Position numbers and translations under genes: made by a program | Notes under the pieces: model-generated | What the model was told of the DNA's origin: nothing | What the model saw: only the letters and a program-made list of their open reading frames with translations | Database searches by the model: none | Shown here: positions 47,245-58,900 of the stretch, piece by piece | How positions within the stretch are numbered: position 1 is the first letter of the stretch | Layout of the letters: each line of letters starts with the position of its first letter | Source of the DNA: Pseudocercospora fijiensis CIRAD86 | Lineage: Eukaryota > Ascomycota > Dothideomycetes > Mycosphaerellales > Mycosphaerellaceae | Assembly: GCF_000340215.1 (NCBI RefSeq) | Contig: NW_006921539.1 | Coordinates: 2,180,507 to 2,244,506 of the forward strand | Direction of reading: 5' to 3' | DNA: 64,000 nucleotides

Positions 47245-48840
47245 AGGTTGGCCTATAGGGGTAGCGTTAGCTGCTAAAAGGTATTTCCTATATTTAGCGG
47301 AAGCGCGGTTAATCCGGACCTAATCCTTAGGTTTGTCGCATTAGCCTAGTAGGTAGCTAGTGCTATTATAGTTAAAGCACTTTAATCCGGTTAGGGGGTT
47401 GCTATAGCTATTGCTACTATTATTAGTCGAGCGGTTAGTATTATAGGGATACGAGCCCCTTCTACGGCCCCTATCGTAGCCTCCTCTATATAGCCGACGG
47501 CTACGGCTCCTTCTACGGTCGTTGTTACTGTTCCTATTATTAGTATTATTGTTCTAGTAGGAACCTTAGTTTCCTCCGCGGCTACGGTTACTACGGTTAG
47601 TACTAGCTAGTCGGATCCTCGATTCTAGTCGTTACTAGAGCTAGACAGCTCGTTTAGCTATTTCTACTTCGACTATAAACTAAATACGTGTTAGGTTAGC
47701 CTATTTAAACATACGACGGCGGTCTAATTTAAGGATAAGTTCCTATCTAAGTTTTAGGCGTATCTCCGAGATCTATATAGAATTAGTCTTAGCCGGAAGG
47801 TCGTCTTTAAGGGTCTTTAAATAGGCCTCGAATAAGCGAGCCGATTGATTAGTCTTTTGCTTAGCTCGAAGGTACTAGTCCTAAGCATGTTATTGCCTTA
47901 GTATAGGGTTTCTAAGGGTATCTAGTATAATAGTTTTATAGGTTTGCTACTAAACAGCGGTCTAATTATCAAGGGAATAAAATAGTTATCCTAGGTACGT
48001 TTTAGGTTGCTATTAATATACTGCATAGCGTAGACAACTAATAAATAGTCGTCTAGAAGAGCCCTCGGTACATTTCGTTAGTTAAGCTTACAATTACGTA
48101 TATAATCGTTGTATTGCTTGCGACTAGAGCCGTTAAATACGGTATAGTCCTTAAGCTTAGCATCCTTCTTCTTCTAAACAGATAGTAAGGAAGGTCCTAC
48201 TATTAGTTTAGTAGCGGTTCTCGGGGCTTCCTAAAGGCGACAGAGCTAGAGGAGGTTATCCTTTAGCTACTATTCTTAACGCAGGGTAGTAAGCCTATTT
48301 TAAGTAGCTTCCTAAAGTCTACCTACTAGTTAGGGCCTAAAGGCTAGTTAGCTATATCGTCGATTAACAATATTGTTAAGAATATCGTTAATACGCAACT
48401 CTAGGTTATTTCCTAGAATTATAGGTTCTTTAGTAGGCCCTTTAGCGGGCGCCGGGCACTTTAGTAGGCACTTCGGTAGGCACTTTAGTAGGCACTGTAC
48501 TACTAGTATTGTTATTACTAGCACTGCTAGCGGCGCCGCGATTGTTATTGCTTCGTAATAAGCCGGCTATTATAATAAGGGGTAGTACTAATAATGTATT
48601 ATAGGCCCCTATAGTACGGATATAGCGCTAAGCGGAATTAGTAGGTATCGGCTTAGTGCGATTAACTTAGTATAATAGGCCGTATAGAAGGCCTTGCTTA
48701 ATAATTAGTGCGGTTGTTCTTAATAGAATAGTACGTATAGGTCCCGTTCTTCGGGCGTAATATAGTTAAATCGATAATTTTCGTAGCTAGTATCGCTAAA
48801 AGCTTGAAATAAGGACTATCTAGCTACTACCCTTAAAGGG
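47235..48840 (-). pseudogene. A3 gag
   Basis: Zinc knuckle about 47345-47390, Arg/Gly/Asn-rich segment about 47400-47600, capsid-like part to about 48330. The Thr/Pro repeat is near 48420-48500, with a small internal length difference (an extra unit near 48450) from A2 and A4. Confidence 0.8.
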
Positions 48841-48843
48841 TAG

Positions 48844-48854
48844 ATCGAATACTA
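48844..48854 (-). other. A3 primer-binding site, self-priming type
   Basis: Plus-strand ATCGAATACTA beside the 5' LTR. Exact complement at 48903-48913 in that LTR. Confidence 0.7.
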
Positions 48855-49050
48855 TATAAGAGGGGTATATTAGTAGGTAGATAGGGTAGTAGTAGGTACA
48901 AGTAGTATTCGATAAGAATCTAGGAGGAGAGGGAGGAAGGTAGGCTAGTTAGCCTAACGCGAAGCGCTAAGCCCTACCTAAGGCACTAAGACCCTACCTT
49001 TACTCGGCCTAATTATATACTAATTATATATAGCCTCTTTAGCCCTAATA
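48855..49050 (-). repeat. A3 5' LTR (196 bp)
   Basis: TATAAGAGGGG...CCCTAATA, paired with 8839-9034 and followed by the TATAG duplication. Confidence 0.93.
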
Positions 49051-49055
49051 TATAG

Positions 49056-49414
49056 TTAATCTCCGCTTTATTTAGTTTCTTCGAAAAGAAGCCTACCGGT
49101 CGACGGATCCCTGCCTTTTCTTAGATAAGGGCGCCTCTAATCGCGAACCTACTATAATCTATTTTAAGGAAGGTAGGAAGGGACGGGTCCTACTAGGCAA
49201 GTACCGAAGTACGGCAAAATTTGTCCTTTAGCGTCTCGAACGCTTTATCCTACTCTTCTTCCTAGGAGAATAGAGTTCCTTTACTAGTTAGCGCAGTTAA
49301 TAGTATAGAGATCTTAGAATAGTTCGATACGAATATACGGTAATAGTTTATAAATTCTAAGAAACGACGAACTTCCTTCTAGGTCTTAGGTACTACCTAT
49401 TTCTATATAGCTTC
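49056..49414 (-). pseudogene. C1 pol continuation: RNase H start and RT end
   Basis: Colinear with C2 27876-28233. It reads leftward through the RT connection (the *GEE*DKAFETLKDKF type segment, about 49210-49280) into RNase H (about 49060-49110). It stops at about 49414, where hAT-type sequence begins. The upstream C1 gag and 5' LTR are not in the window and presumably lie beyond D1. Confidence 0.85.
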
Positions 49415-49423
49415 TAGACCCCG

Positions 49424-49448
49424 TAGTAGTTCGGTTTCCGAACTACTA
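49424..49448. repeat. Perfect hairpin at the D1 tip
   Basis: TAGTAGTTCGG, loop TTT, CCGAACTACTA: an 11 bp stem starting 10 bp inside the presumed transposon end. Related pieces (AGTTTGGTTT, TTCGAACTATATAG) follow to about 49520. Confidence 0.8.
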
Positions 49449-49547
49449 AACGTATATAGTTTGGTTTCTTAGCGGCGAACTAGCTCCCTAGTTCCGGTTT
49501 GGTTTTTTCGAACTATATAGATTCCTAGTTTAAACTAGAGACTATAT

Positions 49548-49870
49548 TAGTTTTACTACAAGGATACTCTTATTCGACTGCTAGCTACGATTGCCGGCTA
49601 TAATAGTAACTCTATTACATTTACTACGCTCTTTTGCCGTTGCTAGGGCGTAGTTGTCGTTACTAGGGCGTAGTTGCCGTTGCTAGGGCGTAGTTTTGCT
49701 ATAAGGACACTCTTATTCGACTACCGGCTACGATTGCCGGCTATAATAGTTACTAGGTTGTATTTACTACGCTCTATTACCGTTGCTAGGGCGTAGTTAC
49801 CGTTGCTAGGGCGTAGTTGCCGTTGCTAGGGCGTAGTTGCTATTGCCGGGGCATAGTTGCCGTAGTTGCG
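49548..49870. repeat. Tandem block with 20 bp GCTAGGGCGTAG minisatellite
   Basis: Two blocks of about 150-175 bp (49548-49693 and 49694-49870) share AAGGA.ACTCTTATTCGACT, GCCGGCTATAATAG and TTTACTACGCTC. Each ends in three to four copies of a 20 bp unit containing TTGCTAGGGCGTAGTTGCC. A subterminal position fits transposase-binding repeats. Confidence 0.8.
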
Positions 49871-50034
49871 AAAGCTTACCTATATAACGTTACGTAGGCG
49901 GCAACAATTAGGGCTTCGCGATATTCTTATACTTTTAACTTCTTCCTCTATACCTATACCGATAATAACTACTATACGCTACGCCCCCGCCCCTTTTCCT
50001 TATAATAGCAAGAGAGAAGCGCGCCGCGCGCTAA

Positions 50035-50336
50035 ATAGAAGATAGAACTAAAGACCGCGAGTTTATTTTGCCTAAGCGTCTAACTAAAAAGCGTAAGACT
50101 AAAGAGGAGTACTCTATAAAGAAGAATTCCGTACGAGACCGCGAGAGAAAGGAGAAGATAGATAAGGATAAAAGAGCTAAGGATAAGAGAAGAAAGGCGC
50201 GGAATAAAGCATTCTATCGATAGCTAGCGCCTATAGAAAAAAGTAAAGGTTAGAATAAGAAGACAACCTAAGAGAAGGCTAAGAGGAGGAAAGAATTGCG
50301 GCTAGTTTTCGAGCGTAAAGTTCTAGCAGCGTAAGT
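50035..50336 (+). pseudogene. D1 Lys/Arg-rich decayed frame
   Basis: About 100 codons, strongly basic (KRLTKKRKTKEEYS..., DKDKRAKDKRRKARNKAF), with few stops. It could be the N-terminal nuclear-targeting part of a transposon protein or a separate accessory protein. No family recognised. Confidence 0.4.
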
Positions 50337-50362
50337 TAATCTAGCTAGCGGCCGTAGCTAGT

Positions 50363-50402
50363 AGCTATAGCCGGCAGCTATAGCCGGCAGCTGTAGCCGG
50401 CA
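50363..50402. repeat. AGCTATAGCCGGC tandem cluster in D1
   Basis: Three tandem units of about 13 bp with the TAGCCGGC core. Confidence 0.8.
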
Positions 50403-50489
50403 TATTTTTCTTTAATACGTTAACTAATAGCATTTAGACCTATAGCCGCTACCTCTATCGATACGACCGATAGTAATAGAGATATTTAG

Positions 50490-51420
50490 ATAGCCGAGAA
50501 CAATAATACTAGAGTTTAGGATGCCGCGATAGAGCTTAATACTACGAATAAAGGAACTAAAAAAAGCGAGGAGATACTATACGTCGATCTAGTAACAGGT
50601 ATAGTCTTAGGGCCTAACGCTATAGACGATAAGCGCTAGGAGTAGATCGAGTATAGTTAAAGAGACGAGATACTAGTAAAGGGCTAAGGCATAAGTCCTA
50701 TCAATCTAGAAAATTATAGTTAAAGCTACTACGAAAAGCTAGCAAGGATTAGAATCGAGACTAGTCGTCTTTATATCCTCGATATAGAGTAGAAGTTTCT
50801 TTATTAGTATTAGAGCGAAGCCTTTGCGTCTATAAAGGCAAAGTAGCTTGCGATTAATACGATCGGGGCTAGGTATCTAGAGACGGTAGAAGTGTTACTA
50901 TAGGAGGAAGGGGTATAGGTAATTATTCTATACTCGGTATATATAGCCGGCGTTCGTAGCCGGTAGATACTAATAGTTAAATAGAAAGCGTTTCTCGAAG
51001 GTAGAGTGCTACTACTATATAGAATCTTTACTAAGGTAGAGAGGGCTTATATCCGGAATCTAAGCTGCTAGTAGGATAGGTTAGCGTTAGAATTCTCTAA
51101 ATCTCTATATAAGCCTCCGAAGGATTACCTATTTTAGCGATACGGCTTTATCTCGACTACTCCGTAAGTACCCGAAGAAGCTCGAGCGCTCTTTAAGGTC
51201 TTTACTAAGAAGCGGAAGGAGTTCGAGGATTAGGATTAGTTAATAGAGCTGTTAGTTAGTCTTAGGTTTCGTAGTTAGACTCGGCCTAAGCATTTGCTTA
51301 TCGAGTATCTTATACCGAAAGAGGATAGATTAAGACTAAAAACGAGCTTAGATTCGTTAGGTATAGTAGCTCGGTTCCGTTAGTAGGAGAGAGCCGCCGT
51401 ATAGAAGGCAAAATTTAGGT
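50490..51420 (+). pseudogene. D1 unknown protein upstream of transposase
   Basis: One frame (phase of 50490) of about 310 codons interrupted only by TAG/TAA. Pieces: KKSEEILYVDLVTGIVLGPN (about 50560-50620), ARIRIETSRLYILDIE (about 50740-50790), SLYKPPKDYLF*RYGFISTT (about 51105-51160) and RPKHLLIEYLIPKEDRLRLK (about 51283-51340). It is not similar to hAT transposase motifs and I do not recognise it. Being inside the transposon suggests a second transposon protein or a captured gene. Confidence 0.5.
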
Positions 51421-51550
51421 AGTTAGGGTAGCTAGGAAAGAAATTCTAGTAGTTAGGCTAGCTAGGGTAGCTAGGAAAAAAAATCTAGTAGTTAGGTAGC
51501 TAGGAAACAAAAAAAAAGGTAGCTAGCTATTTACTACCTAGCTATTCCTA
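51417..51550. repeat. GGTAGCTAGGAAA repeats and inverted copy in D1
   Basis: Five or so imperfect copies of (G)GTAGCTAGGAAA, each near TCTAGTAGTTAGG, ending with an inverted partner (ACTACCTAGCTATTCC, about 51530-51546). Confidence 0.7.
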
Positions 51551-52479
51551 ACGATACGATACTATAAAAGAAAGGGTGTTTCTCTATAGCTACTAGTATA
51601 TATCTACTACTCCTAAGTCCTTACCTTACCGTACGAAACCTTAAAACATACCGACCGACATTGTATATATACTAGGCGCTATACTAGGAAGGGTAATAAC
51701 GAGACGATAGTCGAAACAGTCTAGTATACGAGCGAGATTACGACAACGTCGAGAGGAGGTCGTATACTTACCTTCGAGCCTATCGAGTCCTAGACGACGA
51801 TTAGGGCTAGATTTATCCTCTCCGAATCCTAGTAGTAGGAATTTATTATAGGGTACTACTACCTAGTCCTTACCTTTACGGAGTCTAAGTAGAAGGTTGT
51901 TCGGAGATATAAGAACATCGAGTATTAACCCGGAAATCTTCGAAAAGGCTAGCTAGGCATATCTTTAGAAACCTAAGTATATAGAGCAGTTCAATTAATA
52001 GGTCTATAAGATATAGTTCCCTTTATACTTACGTTCGAAGGAGTGTAAACTCCGGAAGTACTCGATACGATAGGGGAGTAAGGAGCGAACGGATATATTC
52101 TAGAAGTTCTTTATAGAGGGGGCATTATACCGTTATACGACTTCTCGACTTAAAGGTTAACTAGTAATTGTCTATAACTTCTACGGTTTAATCTTAAAAT
52201 ACCCGAAACTAGGGGATAGGAACTTTTCGCCTACGAACTATCTCTATTTTAAACGGTATCGGGAATCTTAAGGAGAGAGGAGAGTTAATATAGATATAGC
52301 GTTCTAGAAAGAGGTATATCTTCTAAAATGCCGGCTATAGCTACCGGCTATAGCTGCCGGCTATAGCTGCCGGCTACAGATTCCGGCTACTTTAATTAAC
52401 CGTAGAGATCTAGCTAATTATTATAGGCTACGCTTAAGGAAGCTCTAGGATTAAAGGCTACCGATTTCTCCCCTAAAGA
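51551..52479 (+). other. D1 stretch without assigned gene
   Basis: Partly open frames, for example TTSRLKG*LVIVYNFYGLIL near 52140-52200, and probably decayed transposase N-terminus, where hAT proteins often have a BED zinc finger. I cannot confirm a zinc finger. Contains the CCGGCTA cluster at 52330-52390. Confidence 0.35.
52330..52390. repeat. GCCGGCTATAGCT tandem cluster in D1
   Basis: Four to five units of 13 bp (GCCGGCTATAGCT with small changes), the reverse-complement form of the cluster at 50363-50402. Confidence 0.85.
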
Positions 52480-54480
52480 CTTTAAGCAACTAGCAAACGA
52501 AATGCTAGCTATAAACGGTCTTCCGGAAGACTTCTACGAAAGGGAGTCTATATAGAAGATATACCTATATCTTATAAACTACCCTCCCCTATTTCTCGGC
52601 GCGACAACCTAGCGTATTATATTCGAAAAGAACAAAGAGGCTACGTTAGACGATATTCGGGAGATCCTCCGTAATACTCGCCGAGTAGCTATTGCTATTA
52701 ATAGCTAGTTAAGCCGGACTATAAGAGCCTCCTTCCTCTCGATTATACTATACTTTATTAATTCGGATTAGAAACTCTAGGAACTTATAATCGGATTCCC
52801 TAAAATTCTAGGTTCCTATACTAGTGAGGATATAGCGAAGCTTGTCTATACGGTAATAGATAGGGTTAGCGTAACAACGAAACTAATCTCGATTACTACG
52901 GACAACGCTAGTAATAATCGAATATTGCATAAGGCGTTATATATACAATTCACTCGCATATGTCTTTAAAATTACTAATTGTATCGATAGGGTCGAGTAC
53001 GTAGAGGAGATTATAAGGTCTATAATCTAGCTTAATCTTCCGAATATTAAGCTCGCTACGATTCCGGATACGCACGATAATACGTACGACGATAACGATA
53101 AAGAGGAGCCTAGTAATAGCCCTAGCCCTATTAAATCGGAGCCGACGTCGTTACTAGTTGCATCCCTATAGAAGTTTCCCTACCTCGCTTATATAGTTTA
53201 AATCGCGATCCGAGCCCTCTTTAAGACGCTTAAAATTGTACTATTAAACGACGACTAATAGAAGATCCTAGATAAGGATAAGGCAAAGTCGAAAGTCGAG
53301 AAACTCGTTATAGCAATAAGATAGGATAAGGCAGAGAGCCTCGCTCTCGTTTTGTATAAGGTATAACTTTTGTCCGTAGCCGGTACCTATAGCCGGCAAC
53401 CTAGTATAGTTCTAACTCTTTTTCTCTAGCTTCGTCGTCTAGCAATATATACGAACTCGAGCTTATAGAGATATAACCGATTCGAGGCTATTTAAAAGAA
53501 CCTAATCGAGCGCCCTAAAACCGATGCCTAGAATATCGTATAGAATAAGCGATAGCAAAAGCGGCCTCCTTAGCGCCTACTCCGTTTTACCTAAGACGTT
53601 AAGACCCGGTTCGATTCGACTTTCTATATAGTTATAAAGGGATATACTTTACGTACCGCTCTCGAGATCTATTAGAGTTCCGAGGGTATTAAGTAGCTCG
53701 GCCTTACCGCCGCCGAATAGCGCTAAGCAGAGTATCTCGTCGATATTAGTAAGCATTACGCGAAGGTTACTACTACGATTAGAAGAACCCGAGGACCGAC
53801 GATCTACCTTGTCTTTATATACTATAACTAGCTCTTTAACGAGCTCGAGGAAACCGTAGCTAAGCTAGCTAAGAAGAGCGTTTCCTAGAAAGTAGCTATA
53901 ACGAAAGCTATAAACAGCTCCTATACTAAGTTATATAAATATTATAGTGCTACCTTTAAGTCGTTCGGGGATATCTATAGCGTTGCGTGCTTGCTTAACC
54001 CGGTAGAAAAGGATATATACTAGTAGAGGCTAGAATAGAAGGCGGACGAGGTATAGCCGAAGTATTACTAGACTGTTCTAGAAAAGATATTCTACGAGCG
54101 TCGGAAAGAAACTAGTCTAAATACAGCTCCTACGAAGAAAAAGAAGGTTTAGAGGGCTCCGATATTATACCTATTTCGTAGGTAGGAAGTAGAGGTAGAA
54201 GAGGAAGCAACTACTAAAGGGAATAAAGAAGAGTTCGATCTCTATCGGCGCGCGAGTAAGTATAAACCCGTAGGCTTAGAAAGAGGGCTAATAATCTCTA
54301 GATCTTACTAGTCTTCTAGACGAATTCGGAGACGATATTCTCGCTATATAGTAGCGGTTAGAGCCTAAGTTTCTAACGATAGCGTCGGTCGCTCGGGACG
54401 TCCTCGCTATCCTAAGTGTAGGTATAGGCTATAAGAGGTCTTTTAGTATCGCTCGTTACTAGGGCCGCTTTAATCGAATA
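52480..54480 (+). pseudogene. D1 hAT transposase, C-terminal two thirds
   Basis: In the phase of 52742: KDFKQLANEMLAINGLPEDF (about 52480-52540), TIRASFLSIILYFINSD*KL (about 52718-52780), FPKILGSYTSEDIAKLVYTV, and ITTDNASNN (Asp codon 52901), which matches the second catalytic Asp segment of hAT enzymes. Near the end (about 54330-54480) are GDDILAI**RLEPKFLTIAS, VARDVLAIPSVG and YKRSFSIARY, a good match to the hATC dimerisation region, with the Trp pair now TAG TAG. A5 interrupts just after. D2 is a second copy that lacks this end. Confidence 0.85.
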
Positions 54481-54491
54481 TACTCGCCTAC

Positions 54492-54689
54492 TATAAGAAG
54501 GGTTATATTAGTAGGTAGATAGGGTAGTAGTGAATTAGTATAGTATTCGATAGAGATCTAAGAGGAGAGGGAGGAAGGCAGGCTAGTTAGCCTAACGCTA
54601 AGCGCCAAGCCCTGCCTAAGGCATTAAGACCCTAGCTTCACTCGAGCCTAGTTATATACTAATTACGTGTAACCTCTTTAGTCCTAATA
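54492..54689 (-). repeat. A5 3' LTR (198 bp)
   Basis: TATAAGAAGGG...GTCCTAATA. It keeps more CA/TG (CACTCGAGCC, ACGTGTAACC) than the LTRs of A2-A4. Confidence 0.9.
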
Positions 54690-55911
54690 CACGCTTCCCT
54701 TCTAAAGGCCGCGCCCTCGTAGCCGGTCTATATTACATTCTCAACCTCTATCGCTACTAACTTAGTAGGTCTAGCAAGCTTCTTAGTCCGCGCTAAATTA
54801 AATACGCAATTACCGATTATATAACTATGCTAAACCTTACCTCTAATACAACACAATGTCTAACTCTAACTACGCTATCCTTGCTTACAATAAAGTAATA
54901 TATAACTACGAGAATTAAGGACCTTCGACTAATTACAATACGAGCGCGTCTTCCCTACTATAATAGGTAGACGTACGAGGTATTACAGCCCTGCCTCCGT
55001 TCTAAGTAATGTCGTACCGAGTTCTTTGCGTCTACTCTTAAAAGATCTAGCTATGTCCGCTTCCGAGGGTTGTTCTTATTATTACGAGGGCTATTATTGT
55101 TCGTGGTTTCGCTAGCCCTAATTAGTTAGGTTTAGTAGCCTTTAATTGTCAATCTTATCTTATCTTTTAAAAAACACAGCTCGTCTAGTTTCTATAGGTA
55201 AAGGCTATTATAAGTGTAGTAGTAGAGGTTCGCCTCGCTTAAAGGGTTAGATAGATCGAGGAGTAACCTATTGTCCGCAAGATCGACCCCGGCTAGCTTA
55301 GCTCTATAGTTTTGCCCTTAGTTAGCCTACTAGTTGCTTAATCTTTTAGGCGGCTTAAAGTTTTAATTAAAGTTTTGATCAAACCTTTAATATAGCTATT
55401 CTTTTAACTTAGCCGGTAGGGTACACTCCGGCTCGTAGTATAGGTAAGGTTGTATCTATAGGCGTAGCGACAATAGCAAGTAATGTTAACAATAGCGGCG
55501 CTAGCCGTCTTAGCGCTAACTTTACCTTGCTTCTAATTTCCTTCTTTAACTAATAACAACTCGGTAACACCGTTACTAATATAGCTGTGTCCTTCCTTTC
55601 TTAAATAGCGACACACTCCGCAACACTGTTACTAATATAGCCGCGCCGGCCGCGCCGTCCTCGCCGATTGCCTAGGCCCCGATAGAATAAGGGAATAAGA
55701 GGGGGACTTAAATACTAGGAGAAGGGCCTCGTAGGGCGCGTTAGTAGAGAGGTAGTTTCCTAAAAGAGCAGCGAATAGTTAACGCGTTATAGCGCGCTTG
55801 TTAACACTCGGTGCGCGTTTACTATAGTAGTGTAGTCTTATTATCCTAGCTTGCCGGCCTCTAATTAGTTAGCTAATAACACCCCGGGGGTGCTATTAAT
55901 CCTAGGCGACA
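54690..55911. other. A5 3' noncoding region
   Basis: 1.22 kb, no gene recognised. Same elements as in A4: the GCCGCGCCG tandem (about 55640-55657), the two-copy GTTACTAATATAGC unit (about 55574 and 55628) and the palindrome. Confidence 0.7.
55874..55898. repeat. CCCCGGGG palindrome, A5 copy
   Basis: TAATAACACCCCGGGGGTGCTATTA, intact centre, 14 bp from the pol stop. Confidence 0.86.
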
Positions 55912-58900
55912 TTATAGGCCCTTAGCCTTCTTCTTATTCTTTATACTAGTCTAATACTTATCTAACAACTTAGTTATATCTTTAAAAGAGTCTTTAGCTT
56001 CCTACGAGTCCTATTTAGGCGAATAGCCTTGCTACCTTAATAGGTACTCCTTCTTGCCTTGTCTAGTCCGGTGCTTTAGGATACGTTCTATAGACTATAG
56101 CTCTTTACCGTCGGCTAGTATCTCTTTATGTTTAGTAGGGGCTTCTTTAGGGCCTCCGCGGTAGTAGTATAGTTTAAGGAGGGAGATATAGAAGGTGTTA
56201 TAGATAGTATAGTGTAGTAGGAGCTATAACTAATAGGCCTAGCTATTGCCCTTCGGTTCTCGGATTCGGAATAGGCTAATAAACCGTAGTACTAGTTTAG
56301 GGCGTGTTTTACTATTAGGCGATAGGTGTTTGCGGATGCGGAGGTTCTTTATACTAAGTATAACTATGTCGCCTTGCTTGAAGGTTATCGGTGTATAGTG
56401 TTTGTTATAATAGGCCTTCTAATAGGCCTAGGCCTTTGCTAGTTTGTTAGCTATCTTAGCGTGAATCTCTCGCATCTTTTAAACCCTCTCGATAGCCGCT
56501 AGTGTTTTAGGGGCTTAACGCGCTTCCCTTTCCTTACGCTCGGCCTCGAGCGAGGTAAATAGACCTTATAGTAAGGCAGCGTTTTAGCCTATTATAGCTA
56601 TATATAGTAAAACCTTAGTTAATAAATGCACGCTATTATTGTATACAAATTCGGCTAGTTATAGGAGGTCGACCTATCTATTAGGGTCCTTATTAATATA
56701 GCTTCGTAAGTATTGCTATAGCGTAGCATTCTGCCTTTCGGTCTAACTATCTGTTTATAGATAGAATGCTATAGACAGGCGATGCTTAAGTCTTAGCTAT
56801 AGGCAAATCTTACTCTAATAGTAAGATATAAATGTCGAGCCTCGATCGGAGACTATCCCTTTAGGGGTTCCCTAATAGGTATAGAAGATGTTGTTCTATA
56901 GCGCTTCTGCTATGTTAATAGAAGTCTAATCCTTCCGAGCAGAGATATAACGAGCGCCTTTAGTAAACCGATCTACTATAATAAGGATAGCATCGTATAC
57001 GTCCTTGCTGCCCCTACGCTTAGCGGGAGGAAGGCCTATAATAAAGTCTATTATAAGCTCTATAAATAGTTTCTTTAGAACAGGAAGTAAAGACAACTCC
57101 CCGAATAGTAAGTGCTTAGGTGCCTTAACTCGTTAGTATACGGCATACGTGTTTACGTAGTCCTTTATATCCCGCTTACTATTTAGCTAGTAGTATATAC
57201 GCGATAGTAGCTCGTACGACCTCTCTGTGCTATAGTAACCGGCAAGCTCGCTATTATAGTATCGCTTAAGGAGCTCTTATCGTATCGAATGCTCGGTAGG
57301 GACATACAATCTGCCCTTATAGCGCAAATAGCTATCGGTATTAATCGACTAATTCTTACTAGATCTAGTCTTGCGGCCACTTCTAAGCTAATCTATACGA
57401 GCAGCAGCAAAAGCGTCCCTTTACTAAGCGCGTAACAGTTCGTTTATAAAGGCTTAACTATCTCCTTATACAAGTTCGCTTAATAGCACCCTCGCTATTG
57501 TACGTAGTACGTACTATATGTATCTAGTAGCACTAGCAGCCGGATTAACTATAGTAGTGCTTTAATCACTATTACTATATATAGCGATATCGACTAGGGA
57601 GTTATCGTAACCCTTCCTATTAGTGTTATTAAGCTTGATACGCACTGTTAATATAGCAAGAGCATTAATATGCTTCAAGCCGTCGCGGAGCCCGGTAAGC
57701 CGCTTATCCTACGCTTGCCTTACTACGAGGTCTATAGCAATCTTGTACTATAGGGTTAGAAACAATGAATTAATAGATTAGGTTTCGCTATCGTAATTAG
57801 GTCGCCTCGATAGGCTATTAGCAGGGTTACTTACACCTAGCCGATATAATATATTAAAATCAAACCTAGCGAGGTAGACGCCCTATCTAGCCTATCGACC
57901 TATAACCCTAGTAACCTTAGTAATGCTACGAAGGTTGTTATAGTCCGTATAGACCTGAATTGTGTGCTAAGCACTATCGAGATAGTAGCGCTAATAGTTA
58001 AAGGCTTCTACGATTGCTAAGAGCTCTTACTCGTAGGTCTCGTATCGACGCTCTATATCGATCATTTTTCGTAAAAAGAAGGCAATCGGGTACTAGTAGT
58101 AGTTACTATCTGACTGCTAAGACATTATAGCTAATATAGCGAACTAGGAAGCGTTAGTCTTAATACGGATTGGTTTGCTTAGTACGAAGTAGTGTAATAA
58201 GGGGACTTTAGTAAAGCGTTACTTTAGACTATTAAAAGCGGCTTGTACTCTATTAGTCTATTTAAACTCTCTAGTTAGGTTGGCCTTAGTTTTAGTAAGC
58301 TTAGTTAATAGCATTATATGCCTCGAATAGCCCTTAATAAACCGGCGGTAGAAGTTAGCAAAACCGAGGAATAATTAAAGCTCTTTAATAGACGTAGGAA
58401 CAGGCTATTTAGTAATCGTTTTAATCCGATTAGGATTAGCCTTAACACCCTCGGTTAATACGAGGAAGCTAAGGAAGGACACCTCCTTAGTAGTAAAGGT
58501 GTATTTAGAAGGCTTGCAATATAGGCTATAGGCCCGTAGGCGGTCGAGTACCTTGCGTACTATAGCCTAGTGCTCTACAATATTAGGTAAATAGGTATAA
58601 ACTAGGATGTTATCTAGGTAAACTATATAGAGATAGTCTAATAGGCCCGAAAGGGCCCGATTAATATAGGACTAGAAGGTTGCAGGGGCATTAGCTAAGC
58701 CGAATAGTATAACTAAGTACTCGAAATAGCTATAGCGAGTGCGGAAGGCTGTCTTCTATTCATCGCCCTTGCGAATACGGATACGGTAATAGGCGTCCTT
58801 AATGTCTAATATAGTATAGTAGTAGGTACTAGAAAGGCGGTCGAGGGTCTTATTAATAAGCGGGAGTAGGCAGCGGTCTTTAATAGTAACAGCGTTAAGC

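Larger units (their letters stand above)
8839..49050 (-). mobile_element. Family A chromovirus copy A3, split by A2
   Basis: Both LTRs (8839-9034 and 48855-49050, 196 bp each) are flanked by the 5 bp duplication TATAG (8834-8838, 49051-49055). Without the A2 insertion (11055-44180) and its TTATA duplication, A3 is about 7.08 kb, the same size as A4. It inserted into the RNase H region of C1. Order on the minus strand: 5' LTR, primer site, gag, protease, RT, RNase H, integrase, chromodomain, noncoding tail, 3' LTR. Confidence 0.93.
49415..54491 (+). mobile_element. hAT-type DNA transposon copy D1
   Basis: Starts where C1 homology ends (TAGACCCCG, possibly CAGACCCCG before RIP) and is cut by A5 at 54492; its other end lies outside the window. 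It contains a hairpin-forming tip, a duplicated subterminal block, a Lys/Arg-rich frame, an unknown frame of about 310 codons, CCGGCTA repeat clusters and a hAT transposase with DNASNN and a C-terminal dimerisation region. The terminal inverted repeat cannot be checked because the right end is missing. The 8 bp ATAGCTTC before 49415 is the duplication to look for. Confidence 0.75.

Noticed and set aside
57183..57380. Open frame on the minus strand in A5 integrase
   Set aside because: Out of phase with the integrase zinc region that occupies the same bases.
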